From JASFHF01 sp050123375 (lineage in GTDB: Bacteria > Pseudomonadota > Gammaproteobacteria > UBA12402), in assembly GCA_050123375.1 (NCBI GenBank), contig JASFHF010000018.1, positions 1-39,222 on the forward strand: a stretch of 39,222 bases of DNA, given 5' to 3'. Positions 23,397 to 31,480 of this stretch are shown piece by piece. Both the position numbers and the translations under genes were made by a program. Under the pieces are notes generated by a model, which had not been told where the DNA came from, searched no databases, and saw nothing but the letters and a program-made list of their open reading frames with translations. Positions within the stretch are counted from its first letter, which is position 1. The number at the start of each line of letters is the position of its first letter.

Positions 23397-24331
23397 AAAA
23401 AATTAATCAATCCGCGATACAATATATCGAAGTTAATGACGAACATATTGACCGGCGTATCGATAATTTTTTGTTAAATAAATTAAAAGGTTTACCAAAG
23501 AGCCGTTTATATCTTTTATTACGTAAAGGTGAAATTCGGGTTAACAAAAAAAGAATCAAACCATCTTATCGGTTGCAAATGGGAGATATTATTAGGATTG
23601 CTCCTTTGTATTTGTCTCCTAAAACTAAACCAGCCAAGCCAAATAAAGAATTATTAGAAAAATTGGCCAAAAGAATTTTATATGAAGATGCAGATTTATT
23701 GATAATCAATAAACCGGTGGGAATTGCGGTACATGGCGGCAGTGGTATTCGATTAGGTTTGATTGAGTTGCTAAGAATTATGCGCCCAAAAGAACCTTAT
23801 TTGGAATTGGTGCATCGTTTAGACAGAAATACTTCTGGATGCTTGGTAATTGCCAAAAAACCTAGCGTATTACGTAAATTGCATAATTTATTACGCGAAA
23901 ATAAGATGCAAAAAATTTACATTGCATTAACCTTAGGTCATTGGCGTAAAAAGATTAATAAAGTTGATATTGCTTTACGTAAAAACGTATTAAGTTCTGG
24001 TGAACGTGTGATCAGAGCATCAGATCAAGGTAAAGCAGCATTTACGGAATTTAAAGTCGTCAAAGATTTTAGCGTAGCGTCATTGGTAGAGGTTAAACTG
24101 CATACTGGTCGAACGCATCAAATTCGCGTACACGCGCAAATTTCCGGTCATCCGATTGCGGGTGATGATAAATATGGTGATCGGGCTTTTAATCGTATTA
24201 TGAGGGATAAAGGTTTACGTAGAATGTTTTTACATGCTGAAAAAATTGCATTTACTTCTACCTCTGGTAAAAGAATTTCTATTACTGCGCCTCTGGATAA
24301 TGAATTATCAGATGTTTTAAAACAATTGTAA
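23393..24331 (+). CDS. rluC: 23S rRNA pseudouridine synthase RluC
   Basis: 312 residues. An N-terminal S4 domain (RIDNFLLNKLKGLPKSRLYLLLRKGEIRVN, split here by its usual turn) is followed by the RluA-family catalytic domain with INKPVGIAVHGG and the active-site Asp in HRLDRNTSGCLVIAK, then TGRTHQIRVHAQ and GHPIAGDDKYG. Size and S4 domain match RluC (positions 955, 2504 and 2580 in E. coli numbering); RluD is the alternative. Starts in the ATGA overlapping the mtnA stop, so it is co-transcribed with a methionine-salvage gene. In E. coli rluC is next to rne, which lies 3.5 kb away here on the other strand. Confidence 0.87.
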   Translation: MKKINQSAIQYIEVNDEHIDRRIDNFLLNKLKGLPKSRLYLLLRKGEIRVNKKRIKPSYRLQMGDIIRIAPLYLSPKTKPAKPNKELLEKLAKRILYEDADLLIINKPVGIAVHGGSGIRLGLIELLRIMRPKEPYLELVHRLDRNTSGCLVIAKKPSVLRKLHNLLRENKMQKIYIALTLGHWRKKINKVDIALRKNVLSSGERVIRASDQGKAAFTEFKVVKDFSVASLVEVKLHTGRTHQIRVHAQISGHPIAGDDKYGDRAFNRIMRDKGLRRMFLHAEKIAFTSTSGKRISITAPLDNELSDVLKQL

Positions 24332-24354
24332 ATACAAACAAATCATATTATTAT
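24326..24354 (+). promoter_or_regulatory. Promoter of DUF389 gene, leaderless geometry
   Basis: TTGTAA (24326-24331), 17 bases, TATTAT (24349-24354), then six bases and the ATG at 24361. The predicted start point coincides with the A of the ATG; the six bases TTTAAT cannot serve as a ribosome site. Confidence 0.5.
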
Positions 24355-24360
24355 TTTAAT

Positions 24361-25371
24361 ATGCCATTACAAATTATCAAAATTATTACCGAAGCCAAAT
24401 TTGCTGATAAACTGCAAGATTTTGTGCAGAAGCAGGATATAATTGAATCTTGGAAAAGTATTGATAACGATCGTTTTTATATGAACATTATTGTTCTGCC
24501 GGAAAATATCCAAAAAATGCTGGATAAAATTGAAACAATTTGCGGCCGTACCAGTAATTCGCACATTTTGGTTTTACCAGTTACTGCAGCTTTGTCGCCT
24601 GAGATTAAAAAAATTGCCAAAAAGCGGCATAAGATTATTAGCCGTGAGACTCCCGTTACACGCGAAGAACTTTATCATAAAATTATTCTTGGTACTAAGC
24701 TTGATACTGATTTTATGTTATTAATATTATTGTCAGCTGTGGTTGCAGCAATCGGATTGTTGGAAAATAGTGTGACCGTAGTGGTCGGCGCAATGGTGAT
24801 TGCACCGTTATTAGGACCAAATTTAGCAATGGTTTTGGCGATGACCCTGGGCGATCAAAAATTAATGCGCCGTTCAATGCGTATTGGTTTAGTTGGTGTT
24901 GTTATTTCTGTGACTTTAGGCTTTTTGATTGGTTTTCTTTGGCCGCATGAAGTTAACAGTGCCGAGTTATTATTGCGTACCAAAGTAAGTTATGACAGCG
25001 TAGTTTTGGCTTTGGCATCAGGTGCGGCTGCGGTGTTATCAGCAACTTCGGGTTTGTCCAGTATTTTAGTCGGCGTGATGGTTGCAGCAGCATTGTTACC
25101 GCCGTTGGTTACATTTGGAATTATGTTAGGTGCTGGAGCGTTTGATAATGCAGCTGGTGCGGGATTGTTATTTGCGGTTAACGTAGTTTGTATTAATTTA
25201 AGCGCGAACTTAACTTTTATTTGGAAAGGAATTCGGCCATATCGTTGGTACGAAAAGAAAAGAGCAAAAAGAGCGGTACGCCGCAATTTAATGTTTTGGA
25301 CGATTTTGTTATTAATATTAGCAGTTATCATTTATCTGCGCCACGGTTTGGTATTTAAAGCGATGGGTTAA
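24361..25371 (+). CDS. DUF389 family membrane protein
   Basis: 336 residues. The N-terminal part of about 110 residues is soluble (LQIIKIITEAKFADKLQDF), then follow about six membrane helices with the family's conserved glycine-rich stretch NSVTVVVGAMVIAPLLGPNLA, a second GLSSILVGVMVAAALLPPLVT, and NVVCINLSANLTFIWKGIRP. The family (TIGR00341-like) is widespread and of unknown function; a transport role is often supposed. The basic stretch YEKKRAKRAVRR before the last helix sets the topology. Promoter geometry suggests a leaderless transcript. Convergent with the sulfatase-like gene; the 130 bases between hold a weak AAAGC/GCTTT hairpin and no gene. Confidence 0.82.
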   Translation: MPLQIIKIITEAKFADKLQDFVQKQDIIESWKSIDNDRFYMNIIVLPENIQKMLDKIETICGRTSNSHILVLPVTAALSPEIKKIAKKRHKIISRETPVTREELYHKIILGTKLDTDFMLLILLSAVVAAIGLLENSVTVVVGAMVIAPLLGPNLAMVLAMTLGDQKLMRRSMRIGLVGVVISVTLGFLIGFLWPHEVNSAELLLRTKVSYDSVVLALASGAAAVLSATSGLSSILVGVMVAAALLPPLVTFGIMLGAGAFDNAAGAGLLFAVNVVCINLSANLTFIWKGIRPYRWYEKKRAKRAVRRNLMFWTILLLILAVIIYLRHGLVFKAMG

Positions 25372-25501
25372 AAATTATTTATGACCAAACATGCAGGGCT
25401 TATGCTAAAAGATGAGATGCGAGGCAAAAGCGAGCGAAAGATGCGAGTTTATAAATAATAAATGAGCGGCTTGAGTGAGCTTTTAACAAAGCAGATCGCT
25501 T

Positions 25502-27523
25502 TTAGCGTAAGTCCTGACCATAAAATTTTTGTAATGCTTTCAACATAATATATACTGGTGATTGTTGTGCAAAAGGTGAGTGTAAATCATCAGTCCATTT
25601 TTTTGTTACTCTGTTTACTAATATGGTGTTAGTTTTATTTTTCGTAGGGTAAAACGCTAATATCCAGTTGCCGCGATAAATGGCGCGTTGTTTGTTTCGT
25701 AAAAGTTGCGGCAATATTTTATTATTTAGTAAAATATTATTGCTGTGAGGAGATATACGAAACATCATCATAGATTGCTGTAAAACTTTGATTGAATCTA
25801 TATTTTCAGTTTTTGCTGCAGGGGGGGTGTAACCGCTTTCTACAAAAATAATTCTGTTTTTTTTAGGTGTTAAGTTTTTGTTTAACATATATGGCAATAA
25901 GCTAATACCATCTGAATCTTTATCGGGTAATCGCAAATAATCTAAAATAGTTGGCTTAATATCAATTAAAGATGTTGGTGTGAGTATTTTTTTTGTTTGA
26001 TGAAAATTGTGTCCGTAGATGCGAATGGCCATTAAATTATTGATAGCACTAGGACTTAATACATCATGTCCATGACCGTAAACAATATCCAGACGATTAT
26101 TTTTATTTGGTACAGCAATCATTTGCTTAAATATATTAGGATTACTAAGCTGGCCTTTTATATAATTTTTTTTGGCAATTAATCTATCTCCTGGCTGAAA
26201 TAAACCTTCTCCATGATCAGAGATAACAATTACGATGGAATTATCCAGGAGCTTATGTTGTTTTAATATTTTCATTAAATCACTAAATTGCTTATCTACC
26301 CGTGTGCTGTCTGCTTTATATATTTTTGTTAATGGTATTGATGTAGTTGTTTTTTTAGGCATTCCATCCCAAATATAAGGCCAGTGTGGTAAACAGAGAT
26401 GAATACATAAAAAAACAGGCCTATGTTGGATTTGATTAAGATTTTTTTGTAATAATTTTAAATAGCTATTTGGTTTATATAGCCAGGCTGTTTCGCGATT
26501 GCCGTAATTGTATGGAAATAAGATGGATCCAATATGAGTATTCACCAGTAAATTTGATAGTGGAAAATCGTTGATAGATCCTAAAAGAAAGTTTTTAATT
26601 TCCTTAGATGTTCCAATTAATTGTGTGAAATCAAAATTTTTATTGATTACAAAATAACGCCATCCGTCTGTAGAAAATATGGTCGTATATGATTTTTTAC
26701 GTAAAATCTCTTCCAGAGAATTAGGAAAACTTATATGTGGTTTTTCTGCAAATGGGAAACGCACATTATGATGTTTTGGATATTGTCCGGTTAAAATGCT
26801 GACCCAAGCTGGAGCAGTTTGTGGTTGTGGTGTAATTGAGTCTATAAAAGTAGTAGATTTAGACAAAAATTTGCTCAAAGCCGGCATATATTTAACATGA
26901 TCTGGTCTTAAAGCATCAATTCCAATAATTATAACGTTAGGCTGCTTGCTATACAAAGGTGTTATTTTTTTAGGTTTATTAAAATAACTAAAGTAGATTA
27001 ATACTGATATTCCCAATATTATCGTGATTTTAAGCCATAATTTCGTTTGCCAAATTATTTGTAATATCCTAATTGCTGCAAGTGCACAAAAAACACATAA
27101 GATAGAAGTAATTACTATCAAAAGTGGTTTTATGATGATTGTTGGTAGAAAAGACGCTATTGTTTTTGCAAAAATGGAAAATGGAAAATATAAAGAATTT
27201 GCCAATAAAATGGCGCATACAGCCAAAATCCATAGAAAAAAACCTAATTGGCAGGTTCGGTTCCAGGTTAACTTTAAAAATTGTCCTGACAATCTGCTAA
27301 TTCCCCAAATTATCAATGTGAACATAATGTAGAGCACTAATTGTAATAATGTATACCAGATACAGTATTTCCAGATTTTATTTAGATAAGCTGTATGATG
27401 TTTGGATGCTATCATCATTATTGCAGTTATCATTTCGTTATTATGTTTAAAAATAATTATTTGCGCCAGGATGAATAAGCCAGATAAGATAAACAGATAT
27501 GGTAATAGTCGATGCTTTTGCAT
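25502..27523 (-). CDS. Membrane-bound sulfatase / alkaline-phosphatase-superfamily protein
   Basis: 673 residues from the ATG at 27523 (MQKHRLLPYLF). Five hydrophobic segments fill residues about 5-195, followed by a periplasmic catalytic domain: VIIIGIDALRPDHVKYMPAL (metal Asp), TAPAWVSILTGQYP (nucleophile region), IHLCLPHWPY, and VISDHGEGLF (metal Asp-His). The nucleophile position reads T-A-P-A-W, not C/S-x-P-x-R, so formylglycine sulfatase activity is unlikely. The protein is more like phosphoethanolamine/glycerol-phosphate transferases or YejM-type proteins acting on the envelope. The open frame continues 16 codons upstream to 27571, but the -10 element lies in that part, so the shorter start is used. 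No ribosome site; a leaderless message is predicted. Confidence 0.78.
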   Translation of the reverse strand: MQKHRLLPYLFILSGLFILAQIIIFKHNNEMITAIMMIASKHHTAYLNKIWKYCIWYTLLQLVLYIMFTLIIWGISRLSGQFLKLTWNRTCQLGFFLWILAVCAILLANSLYFPFSIFAKTIASFLPTIIIKPLLIVITSILCVFCALAAIRILQIIWQTKLWLKITIILGISVLIYFSYFNKPKKITPLYSKQPNVIIIGIDALRPDHVKYMPALSKFLSKSTTFIDSITPQPQTAPAWVSILTGQYPKHHNVRFPFAEKPHISFPNSLEEILRKKSYTTIFSTDGWRYFVINKNFDFTQLIGTSKEIKNFLLGSINDFPLSNLLVNTHIGSILFPYNYGNRETAWLYKPNSYLKLLQKNLNQIQHRPVFLCIHLCLPHWPYIWDGMPKKTTTSIPLTKIYKADSTRVDKQFSDLMKILKQHKLLDNSIVIVISDHGEGLFQPGDRLIAKKNYIKGQLSNPNIFKQMIAVPNKNNRLDIVYGHGHDVLSPSAINNLMAIRIYGHNFHQTKKILTPTSLIDIKPTILDYLRLPDKDSDGISLLPYMLNKNLTPKKNRIIFVESGYTPPAAKTENIDSIKVLQQSMMMFRISPHSNNILLNNKILPQLLRNKQRAIYRGNWILAFYPTKNKTNTILVNRVTKKWTDDLHSPFAQQSPVYIMLKALQKFYGQDLR

Positions 27524-27529
27524 TTGAGT

Positions 27530-27558
27530 ATTGTATAAGAATTGCGTATAAACAACAA
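27530..27558 (-). promoter_or_regulatory. Promoter of the sulfatase-like gene, leaderless geometry
   Basis: On the minus strand TTGTTG (27558-27553), 17 bases, TACAAT (27535-27530), six bases (ACTCAA), then the ATG at 27523. The predicted start point is the A of the ATG. Confidence 0.5.
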
Positions 27559-27626
27559 ATAGTATTAACACATCTAACAGTCTTTATGATAAATTTTAAA
27601 TATGAATATCTTTATTTGCTCAGGCA

Positions 27627-27764
27627 ATGCCCGATATTTACAAAATCAAAGGCGACGCTGTACAAGCTTATCGCAATTACTATATCGGCATGAAAAGGCC
27701 GATTGCTACTTGGAAACGACGACATATGCCTAAATGGTATAAAATTGCCGTAGAGCAGGGTTAA
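27627..27764 (+). CDS. Short unrecognised protein or gene remnant
   Basis: A 45-codon frame, MPDIYKIKGDAVQAYRNYY then a Trp/Lys/Arg-rich end (TWKRRHMPKWYK). The dense aromatic/basic pattern looks like real protein and the segment is less AT-rich than its flanks, so it may be the last part of a decayed gene (the frame stays open upstream to 27606, where a TGA closes it). I do not recognise the family. The ribosome site is poor (AGG two bases before the ATG). It lies between the divergent sulfatase-like and trkA genes. Confidence 0.35.
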   Translation: MPDIYKIKGDAVQAYRNYYIGMKRPIATWKRRHMPKWYKIAVEQG

Positions 27765-27779
27765 TTTAATGAATAATGC

Positions 27780-27809
27780 TTGACTGTTATGTAATACGTG
27801 TTTTAGGAT
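27780..27809 (+). promoter_or_regulatory. Probable promoter of trkA-trkH
   Basis: TTGACT (27780-27785), 18 bases, TAGGAT (27804-27809). The leader to the chosen ATG at 27852 would be about 36 bases and includes GGAG at 27841-27844. Confidence 0.4.
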
Positions 27810-27851
27810 AAAAATTGATTCAGAATTATTCAGAGTTATATGGAGTTTAGC

Positions 27852-28499
27852 ATGAAAATCATTATTGTTGGCGGTGGTGAAACGGGTCTAACAGTTGCGA
27901 AATTATTTGAAAAGGAAGCAGATGTTACCATTGTAGAAATAGATAAAATCCTTTGCAAAGAGCTTACGAATAAAACCAGCGCACTAATTTTATGTGGTGA
28001 TGGTACTGATGTTTCAATCTTAAGAGAAGCTGGTGTCAAAGAAGCCGATGCATTAGTTATTACTACTTCTGATGACACAGTTAATTTAATGATTTCACAA
28101 ATTGGCATTTTAGAAAAAGTAAAAAAAGTAGTTCCTTTAGTAAGAAAACCGGAAAACGAAGAATTATTTGCTAAACTTGGTGTAAATGGTTATGTTTCTG
28201 TTGCTGGAAGTAATGCCAACACAATTAAAAAAATACTTCGAAGTTATGGCGATGCGAGAGTTATTGCTCAATTAGGAAAAGGGGATGTGCAAATAATTCG
28301 ACAAGCAATTAATAAGAAAAGTAAGTTGATCGACCAAAAAGCTGAGATTAAAAACGCAATTATTGCAACTATCTATAGAGAAGGAGAAGTGATTATTCCT
28401 TCTAAAGACTTTATATTAAAAGAGGGAGATGTCCTTTTAGTAGTAGTAAAAACTAAGGATTTGTCAGATGTCTTGGATGATATCAAAGGGGAAGAATGA
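27852..28499 (+). CDS. Half-size TrkA / KtrA-like potassium uptake regulatory protein
   Basis: 215 residues: one RCK_N (Rossmann) domain beginning MKIIIVGGGETGLTVAKLF with the acidic Glu ending strand 2 (VTIVEIDK), CGDGTDVSILREAGV as the second NAD/ATP contact, then one RCK_C domain ending VLLVVVKTKDL. E. coli TrkA carries two such modules in 458 residues, so this is the single-module form found with KtrB/TrkH in many bacteria. It gates the channel from the cytoplasmic face. The ATG at 27852 has GGAG seven bases upstream; the earlier ATG at 27840 has none, so the shorter start is used. A 4-base overlap with trkH indicates coupled translation of the two subunits. Confidence 0.88.
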   Translation: MKIIIVGGGETGLTVAKLFEKEADVTIVEIDKILCKELTNKTSALILCGDGTDVSILREAGVKEADALVITTSDDTVNLMISQIGILEKVKKVVPLVRKPENEELFAKLGVNGYVSVAGSNANTIKKILRSYGDARVIAQLGKGDVQIIRQAINKKSKLIDQKAEIKNAIIATIYREGEVIIPSKDFILKEGDVLLVVVKTKDLSDVLDDIKGEE

Positions 28500-29956
28500 A
28501 GATCTTATTGCGTTATTTAGGATACATTCTGCTTATATCAATCGGATTTAGAATTGTTCCGATTATTGCGGGAATCATTTATGGTGAATCTGTAATTCCA
28601 TATGTGATCACAGCTTTTATTTCATTAATATTGGGTTTTATTTTCATTTGGTTTAGCAGGCGGGAAAATGCTAATGGTACTTTGTTGGAAGTGTTAAGTC
28701 TACCTCAAGCGTTTATGTTAGCCGGAATTGCGTTTTTACTTTTGCCATTGATTAGTTCAATTTCGTTTTTGCCGTCTTTTCATTACAATTTTATCAATGC
28801 ATTTTTTGAATCAATGTCCGGGTTTACTACAACTGGTTTAACCGTATATAGCTCTTTGGAAAGTTTGCCGCGGAATTTGTTATTATGGCGGGCTGAAACC
28901 CAATGGATAGGCGGCATAGGTATAGTCATGATTTTTTTATTCATAATCACCAGATTACAGTTTTATGCTAAGGAAGAACGAACTCAGGTAATATCTACAT
29001 TATCATTATATGAAGCGTTGGGGTTTTCTCAAAAATTAGAACCGAGCTTGAAAAGAAGCAGTAAAAATGTGGTAGTTATTTATGGGATTTATACTCTCTT
29101 GGGAATTATTTTGTTATATTTTTCAGGTATGTCTTTATTTGAATCGATTTCACTTGCCTTTACATCAATTTCAACAGGCGGATTCATTGTTACCAATACT
29201 TTAAACATCAATAATTTACAGTTAATAATTTTATGCGTTTTAATGCTGCTTGGATCAACTTCATTTATCGTTCATAACATGCTGTTTCAAGGAAAATTCA
29301 AAGAATTTATTTTGTCATATGAAAAAAATATTTTTTTGCTTTTTTTGTTATTAGGAATTGGTATAACTTTTGTAGTATTTACTGATGTAAAAGTGGTTAT
29401 ATTTCAGTTAATTTCTGCATTTACTACTACAGGTTATGCTATAACGAAGATTGCTATATTGCCACATCTTTTTATTATGATGATTGTAATAGGTATGATG
29501 ATTGGTGGGAGTGTAGCCAGTACTTCAGGAGGCATGAAAGTTGCCAGAATATATTCTTTACTTGCAATGATTCCTTGGATGACTAAAAAATTGATTTCTA
29601 CCAGACATGTTGTAATTCCTTTAAAAATCCACAAAAAGGTAGTTGAAGATAAAGATTTATTGATCATTGTTATTTTTATAAGTCTATACTTTTTGATATT
29701 ATTTGCCGGCACAATGATTTTTTTAATGTTGGGATATAAATTTTTCGATGCATCATTTCAAATGGTCTCTGCTTTAGGAACGGTTGGATTGAGGACGATG
29801 AATTTGATAGCAGTACCAGTGATTGGTAAGATTGTTTTAATTTTAGCAATGCTTTTTGGAAGATTAGAAATATTTCCATTATTAATTCTAATGATCAGTT
29901 TATTTAAATGGTTCGGTAATTTTTCATGGAAAATTTTTACAAATTATCCAAAGTGA
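28496..29956 (+). CDS. trkH: TrkH/KtrB family potassium transporter
   Basis: 486-residue integral membrane protein with the four pore repeats of the family: SGFTTTGLTVY, TSISTGGFIVTN, SAFTTTGYAITK and SALGTVGLRTMN, each with the filter Gly. It forms the K+ conducting subunit in the inner membrane and depends on the adjacent TrkA-type protein. GGSVASTSGGMKVARI before the last pore segment is also conserved. ATGA overlap with the trkA stop; GGGGAA just upstream acts as ribosome site. The next gene, the photolyase, begins 26 bases after the stop and is probably in the same transcript. Confidence 0.92.
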   Translation: MKILLRYLGYILLISIGFRIVPIIAGIIYGESVIPYVITAFISLILGFIFIWFSRRENANGTLLEVLSLPQAFMLAGIAFLLLPLISSISFLPSFHYNFINAFFESMSGFTTTGLTVYSSLESLPRNLLLWRAETQWIGGIGIVMIFLFIITRLQFYAKEERTQVISTLSLYEALGFSQKLEPSLKRSSKNVVVIYGIYTLLGIILLYFSGMSLFESISLAFTSISTGGFIVTNTLNINNLQLIILCVLMLLGSTSFIVHNMLFQGKFKEFILSYEKNIFLLFLLLGIGITFVVFTDVKVVIFQLISAFTTTGYAITKIAILPHLFIMMIVIGMMIGGSVASTSGGMKVARIYSLLAMIPWMTKKLISTRHVVIPLKIHKKVVEDKDLLIIVIFISLYFLILFAGTMIFLMLGYKFFDASFQMVSALGTVGLRTMNLIAVPVIGKIVLILAMLFGRLEIFPLLILMISLFKWFGNFSWKIFTNYPK

Positions 29957-29982
29957 ACTGGACATAAAAGGGAGGGAGTAAA

Positions 29983-31356
29983 ATAAAATCTCTTTATTGG
30001 ATCAGAAATGATTTGCGTGTTAATGATAATACTGCATTATATCAAGCTGCGAAACAAAGCCAGGGTGGAATGGTTGCGGTTTTTTTTGTTACTAATGAAT
30101 TATGGCGAAAAAGAAATTACGGCCAAAATAAAATTAATTTTATTTTGGCTAATTTACAAAGTTTTATTGATAATTTAATAGAACTTAATATATCAGTATT
30201 AATTCAATCGGCGAAAACTGAAAAAGAGATAGAAAACAAATTAATTAAAATTGCGCAACAGTTAAAATGTGAATCTTTATTTTATAATCGTCGTTATGAG
30301 CTGCAAGATATAAAATTAGAAGAAAGAATTAAACAGCGATTCACCAAACATAAATTAAAAGTTTTCGCTTATAACGATGAATGTATTTTACCCCCTGGAA
30401 TTATAAAAAATAAGGAAGACAAATATTATTCTGTTTTTACGCCGTTTAAAAAACGATGGATTGAATTTTTTCAACAGCACCAACCAAAAATTCTTGCTCA
30501 ACCAAAGAAACAGGGAAAACTTATTAAAATATCAAAAAACCCGTTAAAAATAACTAAAAAAGAAAATCATCTTTGGGTATCGGGTGAAAACGAAGCTAAA
30601 AGAAAGCTGAAGCTATTTATTAACAATAATATTAAAGATTATGCAAAAAATCGCGATTTTCCCGCAATAAACAGCACCAGTAATTTATCACCGTATTTAG
30701 CAATTGGTGCGATTTCTGTGCGTCAATGTCTGCAAAAAGCTTTAAAAGCTAATAACAATCGTTTACACCAAGGTAATTTGGGAATTACGACATGGGTTAA
30801 TGAATTAATTTGGCGTGATTTTTACAAGCATTTAGTGTTTGGTTTCCCGTATATTTGCCAAAATTTGCCGTTTAGATCATATACGGACAATATTGCGTGG
30901 ACAAAAAATAAAAAGTTTTTTAATGCATGGAAAAAAGGCAAAACTGGTTATCCAATAATTGATGCAGCGATGCAGCAGCTTAACCAAACCGGCTGGATGC
31001 ATAATCGTTTGCGTATGTTGACCGCATCATTTCTGACAAAAGTTTTATTAGTTGATTGGCGTTTGGGAGAAAAATATTTTGCCCGGCAATTAATTGATTA
31101 TGATTTTGCAGCAAACAATGGCGGATGGCAATGGTCAGCATCAACCGGCGCTGATTGCATGCCATATTTTCGTGTATTTAATCCTATGATTCAAAGTAAA
31201 AAATATGATCCCAAAGGAGAATTTATTAAAAAATATTTGCCAGAATATAAAGATATTTCAATAAAACAAATTCATTCACCACAAAAAAATGCCATAGTAA
31301 ATTATAAAATCGCCAAGAATGATGTTATTAGAGCATTTAAAAAAGCTAATAAGTGA
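29983..31356 (+). CDS. phr: Class I CPD photolyase (DNA photolyase), apparent AUA start
   Basis: Repairs UV cyclobutane dimers with blue light. The N-terminal alpha/beta antenna domain opens SLYWIRNDLRVNDNTAL; the FAD domain has WVNELIWRDFYKHL, GWMHNRLRMLTASFLTK, and NNGGWQWSASTGADCMPYFR with the expected Trp residues of the electron chain, followed by FNPMIQSKKYDP. Total is 457 codons, as in E. coli PhrB. No ATG, GTG or TTG exists for the full domain: the frame is closed by TAA at 29965 and the first usual start is TTG at 30013, which would remove the first beta strand. A strong ribosome site GGAGGGAG (29971-29978) sits at normal distance from ATA at 29983, so either AUA is used or the start codon has mutated from ATG. 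Confidence 0.85.
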   Translation: MKSLYWIRNDLRVNDNTALYQAAKQSQGGMVAVFFVTNELWRKRNYGQNKINFILANLQSFIDNLIELNISVLIQSAKTEKEIENKLIKIAQQLKCESLFYNRRYELQDIKLEERIKQRFTKHKLKVFAYNDECILPPGIIKNKEDKYYSVFTPFKKRWIEFFQQHQPKILAQPKKQGKLIKISKNPLKITKKENHLWVSGENEAKRKLKLFINNNIKDYAKNRDFPAINSTSNLSPYLAIGAISVRQCLQKALKANNNRLHQGNLGITTWVNELIWRDFYKHLVFGFPYICQNLPFRSYTDNIAWTKNKKFFNAWKKGKTGYPIIDAAMQQLNQTGWMHNRLRMLTASFLTKVLLVDWRLGEKYFARQLIDYDFAANNGGWQWSASTGADCMPYFRVFNPMIQSKKYDPKGEFIKKYLPEYKDISIKQIHSPQKNAIVNYKIAKNDVIRAFKKANK

Positions 31357-31480
31357 CATCACATTTGTTTTCAACGAATATTCAGAATTGCGGTAAAAAA
31401 TTACTCAACTTTACCCATGTGAAATTTTTAAAAATTGCGGACACAAAGCTACAGAAAATCTGGCTAAAGAGGCAATGATG

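Noticed and set aside
25372..25501. AGATGCGAG direct repeats and an AAAGC/GCTTT hairpin between convergent genes
   Set aside because: The repeats are short and the stem is only 5 bp; a shared terminator is possible but not supported strongly enough to list.
31357..31474. Search for a PmrA-type box before the ankyrin gene
   Set aside because: No pair of CTTAA-like half-sites at 11-bp spacing was found; only a repeated AATTGCGG of unclear meaning.
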